A DNA stretch of 64,000 bases, taken from assembly GCA_013076295.1 (NCBI GenBank), contig RQOL01000811.1, positions 1 to 64,000 on the forward strand. The letters are read 5' to 3'. The translations under genes and the position numbers were made by a program. The stretch is from Sanderia malayensis (lineage: Eukaryota > Cnidaria > Scyphozoa > Semaeostomeae > Pelagiidae). The notes under the pieces are model-generated. The model was not told where the DNA came from. It saw nothing but the letters and a program-made list of their open reading frames with translations, and searched no databases. This document shows positions 42,596 through 53,000 of the stretch, in pieces. Numbering within the stretch: position 1 is the first letter of the stretch; each line of letters opens with the position of its first letter.

Positions 42596-44950
42596 TGCGC
42601 CTTATAATGCCTTTGGGCCATGCTTTTGCCTTCTAGCCTGTGTGATGTATGCGTCCCATGTATTTTGCCTTCTGGATATGCGTATAGTATCATAATATAC
42701 TAATGATGAGTTTGGTCTTCGGGCCATTCGTCGGCCTTCGGGCCTTGCTTTTGCTTTCGGACCTGTTATAATGCTGTCGGGCCATGCTTTTGCCTTCTGG
42801 CCTTTGTTATGTATGCGTACCATGTACTTTGCCGCCGGGCCATGTGTATATTATCATAATAATGCTGATGATAAGTTTGGTTTTGTGGCCATTCGTCTGC
42901 TTTCGGGCCTTGTTTTTGCTTTTGGACCTTGCTGGGGCTTTCGAGCCATGCTGTTGCCTTCAGGCCTTTTATAATCCCTTCTGGCCATGCTTTTGCCTTC
43001 TAGCCTTTGTTATATCTGCGTGCCATGTACTTTGCCGTTGGGCCATGTGTATATTATCATAATAATGCTGATGATAAGTTTGGTCTTTGGGCCATTTGTC
43101 ACCTCCGGGCCATGCTGTTGCCTTCGGGACTTGCGTTTGCCTTCGGGCCATGCGTATATGATCATAAGAATGCTAATGATAAGTTTGGTCTTTGGGCCAT
43201 TCGTCAGCCTTCAGAACTTGCTTTTGCCTCCGGGCCATGCATATATTATCATAATAATGCTAATGATAAGTTTGGTCTTCGGGCCATTTGTTTGCCTTCG
43301 GGCCTTGCTGTTGCCGTCGGGCCTTGCTGTTGCCTTCGGGCCTTGCTGTTGCCTTCGGGCCATGCATATATTATAATAATAATACTAATGGTAAGTTTGG
43401 TTTTCGGGCCATTCGTCTGCCTTCGGGCCTTGCTTTTGCCTTCGGGCCTTGCTTTTGCCTTTGGGCCATGCATATATTCTAATAATAATACTAATGGTAA
43501 GTTTGGTCTGCGGAACATTCGTTTGCCTTCGGGCCTTGTTTTTGCCTTCGGGCCATGCGTATATTATCGTAATAATGCTAATGGTAAGTTGGGTCTTCGG
43601 GCCCTTCGTTTGCCTTCGGGCATTGCGTTTGCCTTCGGGCCTTGCCTTTGCCTTCGGGCCTTGCCGCTGCCTTCGGGCCACGCATATATTATACTAATCA
43701 TGCTAATGGTAAGTGTGGTCTTCGGACCATTCGTTTGCCTTCGGGCCTTGTTTTTGCCTTCGGGCCATGCGTATATTATCGTAATAAAGCTAATGGTAAG
43801 TTGGGTCTTCGGGCCCTTTGTTTGCCTTCGGGCATTGCGTTTGCCTTCGGGCCTTGCTTTTGCCTTCGGGCCTTGCCGCTGCCTGCAGGCCATGCATATA
43901 TTATAATAATAATACTACTGGTAAGTTTGGTCTTCGGGCCATTCGTCTGCCTTCGGGCCTTGCCTTTGCCTTCGGGCCATGCATATATTATAATAATAAT
44001 ACTAATGGTAGGTTTGGTCTTCGGGCCATTCGTCTGCCGTTGGGCCTTGCTTTGCCTTCGGGCCTTGCGTATCATATCATCATAACACTAATGATAATTT
44101 TGGTCTTCGGGCCATTTGTATGCCTTCGGGCCTTGCTTTGACTTCGGGCCTTGCTGGTGCCTTCGGGCCTTGCGTATCGTATCATAACAATAATAATGAT
44201 AATTTGGTCTTCGGGCCATTCGTCTGCCTTCGGGCCTTGCTGTTGCTGTTGCCTTCGGGCCTTGCTGTTGCTGTTGCCTTCGGGCCTTGCTGTTGCTGTT
44301 GCCTTCGGGCCTTGCTGTTGCTGTTGCTTTCGGGCCTTGCTGTTGCTGTTGCTTTCGGGCCTTGCTGTTGCTGTTGCCTTCGGGCCTTGCTGTTGCTGTT
44401 GCCTTCGGGCGGTGCTGTTGCTGTTGCCTTCGGGCCTTGCTGTTGCTGTTGCCTTCGGGCCTTGCTGTTGCTGTTGCCTTTGGGCCTTGCTGTTGCTGTT
44501 GCCTTCGGGCCTTGCTGTTGCTGTTGCCTTCGGGCCTTGCTGTTGCTGTTGCCTTCGGGCCTTGCTGTTGCTGTTGCCTTCGGGCCTTGCTGTTGCTGCT
44601 GCCTCCGGGCCGTGCTGTTGCCTGCGGGCCTCGTGTATATTATCATAATAGTGCTATAATATATGGTAAGTTTGGTCTTCAGGCCAGTCGTCTGCCTTCG
44701 GGCCATGCCGTTGCCTTCGGGCCATGCCGTTGCCTTCGGGCCATGCCGTTGCCTTCGGGCCATGCCGTTGCCTTCGGGCCATGCCGTTGCCTTCGAGCCG
44801 TGCCGTTGCCTTCGGGCCGTGCCGTTGCCTTCGGGCCATGCCGTTGCCTTCGGGCCATGCTGTTGCCTTTGGGCCATGCTGTTGCCTTCGGGCCATGCCG
44901 TTGCCTTCGGGCCGTGCCGTTGCCTTCGGGCGATGCTGTTGTCTTCCTCC
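42596..44950. repeat. GC-rich CTTCGGGCC minisatellite, 2.35 kb
   Basis: Built on GCCTTCGGGCC(A/T)TGC. It has three zones. In 42.6-44.2 kb, higher-order blocks contain ATATTATCATAATAATGCTA and 18-bp units. In 44.2-44.6 kb, a 25-bp unit (CTTCGGGCCTTGCTGTTGC...) repeats about 15 times. In 44.69-44.94 kb, a 19-bp unit (CCTTCGGGCCATGCCGTTG) repeats about 13 times. It begins inside the retroelement RNase H coding sequence. The many long ORFs on both strands (up to 299 codons, LPSGLAFAFGPC-type) are by-products of the repeat period. Confidence 0.92.
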
Positions 44951-46082
44951 TTATTTCTGTTCTTTGCTTCTTCTGTCTTGCTCTTAGCTTGTCTCTCTTT
45001 TCTTGTCTTCTACCTTTCGGGGTCCATTCCTTGTTCTAGTGGGTTTGGGGAGCCCGTTATTGCTAGGTGTTCTAGGATTGTAGTGTTAGCGTTCGGCGAT
45101 TGGTGGGTACACTTGCGTGTCCTTTGGCGGGAAAAGTGTTTTCCTGGGCAATCACCGACCTTAGGGCTAGGTTTTGCTCAGGCAGTTCAAGGGCTAACGC
45201 ACGAACGCCCACTTCCTGAGACAGGTGAGTATTAAATATCAGTAAGTCATTAGTTTACCCTGAGACAGGTGAGTATTAAATATCGGTTAGACCTGATTTA
45301 ACCGCAGTTAATACCACCTGGGCGAAGTGTCACTGTTGCTGGGGAGGGCTGTAGTTTGTCTGCTTGCATTATTACGAGGTCACAGCGGGTGACACCATGC
45401 TATCTAACTTTCTAGATCCCTTGAGATTTATTCCGATCAGTATTCACGCCTTAAATTACAGCTACAATTTCATCCCCACCCTGGTTTTCCCTCCCTCAAT
45501 TTTTTTTTTTTCTTCTTTTACGTTCTTCCTTTTTTCTCGACTCCCCCCTTTTCTTTTCTGTTCTTTTCTTTTTCCTTCCTTATCCCGCAGTTTTTCGCTG
45601 CGGTGACAGGTGCGTTGGCGGGAAAAGTGTTTTCCTGGGCAATCACCGACCTTAGGGCTAGGTTTTGCTCAGGCAGTTCAAGGGCTAACGCACGAACGCC
45701 CACTTCCTGAGACAGGTGAGTATTAAATATCAGTAAGTCATTAGTTTACCCTGAGACAGGTGAGTATTAATTAAATGTTTTAATTTCAATCGACTGAAAT
45801 TGAATTAAATTCGACGTATAAAGCAAAGTCGCATAATGATCGAATATTCGACTGACTGAGTCGCATATTCGACTGAAGGTCGACTGAAATACATAGTTGG
45901 ATTTATACGTCGCATAATGGTCGCATAAAATTCACACTTGGCCACTTTTTGGTGCTGTAATTGTATTCGACGCGACTATTATGCGACGTATAAATCAGGC
46001 CTAAAGCTCGAAACGTTGTATATGTATTTACTTCTTTTGCACATATTAAATTACTTGAACATTATATTTATTGCTTGATATA

Positions 46083-48150
46083 TTGAAATGATGTGCTGAA
46101 CGCAAACAATCCGGAAAAACTTTGTTGAGGTTTGTTTCGATTTCGTTACGTGTCACGTGTTATCACGTGCGATGTACTCTCTTTGTTATTGGTGGAACCA
46201 GCAAACCATAAATTAACATACGAAAAGAATATTCAACTAATTACAGTAAACTCTGTCTATTTCGAACACCCTGGGGAAGCGTGAAAATGTTCGGATTACA
46301 AAAAGTTCAATTATAGAGGTTTCTTGTATAAAAATTGGTTCATTAGTGATCCTTGAAGGGACGGAAAATTTCGTTCGAATTAGAAAGAGTTCGAATTACA
46401 CGAGTTAAACGGAGGCATCCAGCAATTACATTGTTCATTCTTAGCAGAAAAGCAATTTAATTCCATTTATCCATTTATTCGTCTAAAATAATTATAAAAT
46501 GCCGCCACTTTTCTGGTCTTCAAGTACTAAAGCTTTAAAATCCCAACTTTTTTACTATGATGAAAGTATTTGCTGCTGCGTAGCGGAACGAGGTGAAGCG
46601 GCTGCACAGCAGAATATGATTGAGTCCTTGTCGAGAAAAAATCTTGTAAGGACGTTTGTGTTTATCGCAATGCAATTCAATGCGCCTATGCTTGGCCTCA
46701 AATGCTCCTCCGTTTAGCCGCGTGCTGCTTTTATTATCAATTCATCAATGGCGGTAATCGTTTTTGCTGCAGTGCAGTGAGATGTTTTAGAAACATTGAG
46801 AAAACAATATTTGGTTGGCTTACCTGCTGGTCATTAACTTTTATTTTTCGCCAGAATTGAGAAGCCCCAACAACGCCTTCTTTACTTCGACAAGAACATA
46901 CACACATAGGGGTTGCTTCAAGCTTATATTTCCTGTTTCATCTAAACTATCAAAAATTATGACTTTTGTCATGACAAGTTTGAAGTCAACACCGTAATAA
47001 GAATGAAATTTATGAAGTTATTGAAAACATGAAACATTGGCAACATGCTACTTGCATGTAGCAGTACGATAGATGGTTTGCTTGATATTAAAAATTTGTT
47101 CAGGCTGAGGATTCTCATGTACAAGCCATCATATCGTGGAAAATTTCCGCTTTTCATTTGATGCTTGATAGGTAGATGGTGTCAAAGTGTCTACTTTGAA
47201 GGTTAACAGCAAAAAAAGTATACCTAATTTTCAAATTCTATTGGTGCAGTTTTAATCAGTCCATTGAAATGCAAAAACACCATGTAAAGCTTGGTTGCAT
47301 TAGCACTTTGAAGTTGTATGCCTGAACATACCACAAAGAATCGTTTATTTAACGTGCAACGATAACCATCTATATATATAAAACAGAACTGTTTGTATGT
47401 ATGTTTGTGGCTATGTCCGCTTATAACTCGAGAACCACTCCACAGATCGCAAAATGAAAGGTATCTATGTAACCGGAATTTATCTGGGAGTGTCCTCAGC
47501 TAAAAATGTTTTACAAAACGTTTAGAATTAAAAGAGTAAAACCAGAAAAGTAAAGGGTAGTTGAAATAAAATGTGACGGAATTTTCGATTTCTCAGATCT
47601 ATTGTGACGTCAAATAAATCACCAGTCTGTATCTGTGTCGTTGTGGGATACATGTTTCTTGATTCAATTCGAAGTACACAGTTCCAAAAAGTTAATTAAA
47701 ATCTGATATTCATTCTGGCATGTACGTGAGCTAATTTTTTCCTGACAAAGTATCTACTTAAATAAAAGCCATTCGCCGAAATCTCAACCCGGCATCGACG
47801 GGTACCAGGGCTAGTATTGCATAATGACAAATCAAGATGGCGCAGTGATAAATTCAAGAGAATATCTAGGTTGGTCAAGATTATTGTTTTGCTTTAGCGT
47901 CCCTAAGATACAGCTGTTTGAACAATTGCGAGAACCTTTCCCCAAAACTCGTAATTTTCCATTATGTGCAGCGAGAATAATTCTCTAAAATATACCCTGC
48001 GTTATTGTGTATAAGAGTTTATGATTGAATTTGATAAATTGCATCCAGGGGCAGAAGGAGAGCAAATCGAATTCTAATACTTTAAAACTAGACATGTTGA
48101 CATGTCTTGCTTAAAGTCGTACAGCTTTCAATAAATCGAGATTTTATTTA
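46083..48150. other. Repeat-rich DNA without a recognised gene
   Basis: 46140-46245 matches 52545-52631; 46244-46405 is a pogo-type MITE copy; 46405-46565 matches 50662-50820. A minus-strand donor-like GACCAGCAG|GTAAGC lies near 46825. Nothing else supported. Confidence 0.5.
46244..46405. mobile_element. Pogo/Tigger-like MITE, truncated copy
   Basis: The left end, TA-CAGTAAACTCTGTC, is followed by TTCGAACACCCTGGGG and TGATCCTTGAAGGGACGG as in the copies at 50353 and 52632. The right terminal repeat is missing. Confidence 0.65.
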
Positions 48151-48180
48151 CGAAATACAAATATCATACAAATCACTAAC

Positions 48181-49689
48181 CTTGACCAAGAAGATGAATA
48201 TCCTAATGCGATGCTGGAATTTGAAGCCAAGATGCAGGTTGAAGTGACGGACTGGAAAGTAAAATATACATATATTTAAAAACGTACAAATTTTCAATAA
48301 ATCGAAATTGCATTTAGGAAATATAAATATCATATAAATCACTAACCTTGACCAAGAAGATGAATATCCTAATGCGATACTGGAATTCGAAGCCAAGATG
48401 CAGGTTGAAGTGACAGACTGGAAAGTAAAATATACATATATATAAAAACGTACAACTTTCAATAAATCGAAATTGCATTTAGGAAATATAAATATCATAT
48501 AAATCACTAACCTTGACCAAGAAGATGAATATCCTGATGCGATGCTGGAATTCGAAAGCAAGATGAAGGTTGAAATGACGGACTGTAAAGTAAAACAAAC
48601 ATATATTTAAAAACGTACATCTTTCAATAAATCGAAAATGCGTTTAGGAAATATAAATATCATACAAATCACTAACCTTGACCAAGAAGATGAATATCCT
48701 AATGCGATACTGGAACTCAAAGCCAAGATGCAGGTTGAAGTGACGGACTGTAAAATAAAACATACATATATTTAAAGACGTACATCTTTCAATAAATCGA
48801 AAATGCATTTACGGTATATAAACATCATACAAATCACCAACCTTGATTAAGAAGATGAGTATCTTAATACGATGCTGGAACTCGATGGCAAAATGCAGAT
48901 TGAAATGACGGACTGTAAAATAAAACATACATATATTGAAAAATGTACATCTTTCAATAAATCGAAAATGCATTTACGATATATAAACATCATACAAATC
49001 ATCAACCTTGATTAAGAAGATGAGTATCCTAATGCGATGCTGGAATTCGATGGCAAAATGCAAGTTGAAGTGACGGACTGTAAAATAAAACAAACATATA
49101 TTTAAAAACGTACAGCCTTCAATAAATCGAAAATGTATTTACGAAATGTAAACATCATACAAATCACCAACCTTGATTAAGAAGATGAGTATCTTAATAC
49201 GATGCTGGAACTCGATGGCAAAATGCAGGTTGAAGTGACGGACTGTAAAATAAAACATACATATATTGAAAAATGTACATCTTTCAATAAATCGAAAATG
49301 CATTTACGATATATAAACATCATACAAATCATCAACCTTGATTAAGAAGATGAGTATCCTAATGCGATGCTGGAATTCGATGGCAAAATGCAAGTTGAAG
49401 TGACGGACTGTAAAATAAAACAAACATATATTTAAAAACGTACAGCTTTCAATAAATCGAAGATGTATTTACGAAATATAAACTTCACACAAATCACTAA
49501 CCTTGACCAAGAAGATGAATATCCTAATGCGATGCTGGAATTCGAAAGCAAGATGAATATTGAAGTGACGGACTGTAAAATAAAACATACATTGTTATAG
49601 CTTTCATCAACATTAAACAAACATAGATTTATCTTAACTAAATACATACTTAACTAACCTTGACAACGAACATGAAAATCAGAAACCGA
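48181..49689 (-). repeat. 165-bp tandem array carrying exon-like segments
   Basis: Nine units at exact 165-bp steps. Each has a 71-nt segment with splice sites on the minus strand: acceptors TTTTACTTTCCAG or TTTTATTTTACAG, donor TCAAG|GTTAGT or GTTGAT. Segments: 48181-48251, 48347-48417, 48512-48582, 48677-48747, 48842-48912, 49007-49077, 49172-49242, 49337-49407, 49502-49572. A tenth, shorter relative (31 nt, 49659-49689) has its own acceptor TATTTTTCAG and donor TCAAG|GTTAGT. In one phase the 71-nt segment ends RIRIFIFLVK and the short one reads RFLIFMFVVK. 71 is not a multiple of three, so tandem inclusion would change frame; they may be 5' UTR exons. Confidence 0.8.
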
Positions 49690-50070
49690 CTGAAAAATAT
49701 TAAAGGGTGGAACCGTTTACAAAAGATGGATTATGAAAAGATTCTTTTCATAGATGCAAATTAGTTCAGTAAAGTAAGTTCTAATTGGTTAAAATCTTGC
49801 TCGCTTAGAAATCCAGGATTGTCTTTTTTACAGACTCCTTGTCATGCAAACAAACCAAACATGTCCATCCATGGAAATTGTAATTAGAACGACTCCTCAT
49901 AAGGTTAGTCAAGTTTTTCATAAGAATTAAAACTAAATTGGAGATTGTTTTTGAGTGAACGTGCTGTGGCAAGCGTAGCTACATGTCCAGTTAAATAAAA
50001 AGGCAATTAATACAATCAATGGCTTCAAGGATTGCAATTTGAAAATATGAACGCTTTTTCCATTGCTCAG

Positions 50071-53000
50071 AAGAATAAGAAAAATGCTCAGCCGAACTAT
50101 TTTTGTCGAGTCCTTTTCAATTCTAGACACTCCCTCCTGATTCTAAGGCATTCCACAAAACTTGGTAAACAGGCATTGAAATTTGAAATCATGATCGAAT
50201 TTCACTAAAATGTCGAGATCCAGGGTTTTTTTAGAGAATTGTTGTTGTATGAAAGTAGTCAAAGTAAAGATGTCGATTCAAGACACATTTCCCTCTTGTA
50301 AATGGATGCCTAAAAATCTATTTCAAGAGAACACATGTTCTTGATCAAAGTGCAGTCAACTCTGTCAATTCGAACACCCTGGGGAGGCGTGAAAATGTTC
50401 GGATTACATAAAGTTCGAATTATAGATGTTTGTTTTATAATAATTGGTTTATTAGTGATCGTTGAAGGGACGGAAAGTTTCGTTCAAATTAGATAGAATT
50501 CGAATTACACGAGTTCGAACTACGCAGATGTGACTGTAGTGATATTGTCGCTGCGACATGCCTTTGGCTTATCTCTCCTACTTCATCTACACAATGAAAG
50601 ATAACGACTTTTGTCATGACAAGTTTGAAGTCAACATCGTAATAAGATTGAAATCTTTAGAAACGGAGGCATCCAGCAATTACATTGCTCATTCTTAGCA
50701 GAAAAGCAATATAATTCCATTTATCCATTTATTCATCTAAAATAATTATAAAATGCCGCCACTTTTCCAGTCTTCAAGTACTAAGCTTTGAAATCCCAAC
50801 TTCTTTACTATGATGAAAGTTTTATAATGGATAAATGTTGTTGCAGTTGTTGTGGTTTCCTCGTTTTGGCGTCAGCAATTGTGAAAAAGAGATCATTAAC
50901 TGGATCAATTTTGATGGCATTTCATTTGATATTTTTCAATTTCCCTTTCGCAAGCATTCATATAAACAATATTCTAACATAACACATGTAAAATAATAAT
51001 CAATTATATGAAGCTCTTACCGATCCATTATGGACAGTCTAAAGTAGCAACAGCCATTTCATGCTCCTACGCAAGGTTGGCAAACCGCAGCGCAGAAGCA
51101 AAGCAAAAATTATGTTTAATGTTATCTCAAGAAATTGGGCGGTTAGCCTACCGGCCCGGATTGCTTGAGCAGAGAAGGACATTTACGGTCGGTGATTCCG
51201 ACAAATTCCGGCCGGTACACCAGGCAGTACTAACCGAATGGTCAAACTGCAGAATAATGACTGAAATCATATTGTAAATCAATAAATAATAAAAAGGAGA
51301 GGGAGGGTGGGGGGAAATTGTGCTTGCTCCGCGCAGTCTAACAAAGAGTGATTGAAGATGCTAAATTTTGTACACCTATATACCCCAAGGGTTTCTCGAT
51401 AAAAGGTGCCGCACAAATCTAAATATGGATTCGAAATTCTTCTATGACCCAGGTGTGAAGAATGTTGATAAACTATGTATAACGTAAATGACAAAGTTAG
51501 CGCTTATTTAAAAAATAAACTTTTAGAGGGGGCGCTAATTCAGCGAGGATGGTTAATTCAGCAGGGCGCTTATTAATGTTTGCTCAAGCAATGTAAGGGA
51601 GAAAATTTATTTCCAGTTGTCTTTCAGTTCATTTTTGTTGAATATTTTAACAGGCGTAACACAAAAGAATTAAAAAATGAAATGTCTTATAAGATGTCGA
51701 TTTCCTCATCCTCTTCATGGTCTGAATCAACCATCAGAAATTCAGGTCTTGTTATTGCAACATCGCTCTCCCCAATTTCAAACGGATCAACATCTTTTTC
51801 GCTTAGGATTTACAATTGACTTTTTAAGACCTCCCTTCCAGCTTAGCAAGGCTGCTTTTCCTTGAAACAATGGATCAGATTGTTCTATATTCAAATAAGC
51901 GCCCCGTTTGTTTAGGGGACGCTTATTCAAGCAGGGGCGCTTAATAAAAAAATTGCCTTTATCCCGGGGTGCTTATTCGGAAGGGGCGGTTATTTGGCAG
52001 GGGGCGCTAATTTTGTCATTTACGGTAAGGTATCCGTCTTGTCATAACGATAATCAATTTGGCAACTTTGCACATCGAAGCAACTATTTCTTGACAATTA
52101 ACCCTGCTTAATTTGGATTAACCAACATTTATTGTACAACGATGGTGAATAATAAGCAATAAATATTCCCCATTCACCCTGTTCGTGTGGTTATAAAAGA
52201 AAATATTAAAACATGAAAAAGTCTAGAAAAAAGAGCTTCATTTTTGAAGAAGCAAGGTTGAGCGTCCACAAACTCGAGCCATGTCTTCGAAATGAAAATC
52301 GAAGAATTTTATACGCACATCATCGAAACATCATAAAACATTTAAAGAAATCTTTCAACATTTACTGATAAATTAGTTATATATTATTGCAGTATAATAT
52401 AGACAAAGTTATGAAATGACGAGCTTACCTTCCTTATTACAGTAGTAAAATTCAAGAGCTCAAAAGATGAAATGCCAGTGGTTCATGACGAGGAGACAAA
52501 ACAAGAAAGAAATGTGTTTGGGACTTCCCCTCATTTGAGTTTTCTACATGTCACGTGTGCTCTACTCTCTTCATCATTGGTGGAATCAGCAAACCATAAA
52601 TTAACATAACAAAAGAATATTCAACTAATTGCAGTCAACTCTGTCTAATTTTAACACCCTGGGGAAGCGTGAAAATGTTCGAATTGCAAAAATTTCGAAT
52701 TATGGAGGTTTGTTGTATAAGAATTGGTTCATTAGTGATCCTTGAAGGGACGGAAAATTTCGTTCGAAATAGATAGAGTTCGAATTACAAGAGCTCGAAC
52801 CATTTAGATTTGACTGTATTGAGTAAGTCATTATTGGCAAATTTAACCAAATAATTTTATCAATTCACTGCATAGTGTAGGCTTGACATTGAATAAAAAC
52901 AAGCTAGTCGTTCATGTTTATAACAACAATACCCATTGAGGGAGGGCTTATCTGATAATTTACAATACCGTAAGTCCTCGAATTAGCACCCTCTCGAATA

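Larger units (their letters stand above)
40213..45770 (+). mobile_element. Ngaro/DIRS-type retroelement with split direct repeats
   Basis: Repeats are arranged A1 (40213-40410), internal, B1 (45124-45279), A2 (45277-45474), B2 (45615-45770). A1 and A2 are both 198 bp, B1 and B2 both 156 bp, each pair nearly identical. B1 runs directly into A2. This A1-B1-A2-B2 layout is the hallmark of Ngaro/PAT-type tyrosine-recombinase retroelements, which integrate as circles. The RT remnant at 41.4-42.5 kb agrees. No recombinase gene is found, so the copy is defective. Confidence 0.9.
39747..46001. mobile_element. Harbinger-like element, itself interrupted
   Basis: Terminal inverted repeats GGCCTGATTTATACGTCGCA... 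at 39747 and the exact inverse ending at 46001, flanked by TAA at 39744-39746 and 46002-46004, the 3-bp target duplication of PIF/Harbinger elements. Without the inner insertion it is about 700 bp. A 99-codon ORF at 39876-40175 (MRMLKIFTTTKLNMAANILV) lies inside; I cannot tie it to a transposase. Confidence 0.8.
39581..46082. mobile_element. Palindromic MITE split by nested insertions
   Basis: The left arm (39581-39661, TATATCAAGCAATAAATATA... to CGAGCTTTA) is the inverse of 46002-46082. Sequence 39662-39743 forms the palindrome apex (CTCGTCTTCAGGTATAAG ... CTTATACCTGAAGACGAG). Joining 39746 to 46005 restores one continuous ~240-bp palindrome, so everything between is a later insertion. Confidence 0.85.

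Noticed and set aside
42600..45040. Many long ORFs (up to 299 codons) on both strands
   Set aside because: They arise because the 18-, 19- and 25-bp repeat units are open in most frames; the peptides are pure repeats and contradict each other frame to frame.
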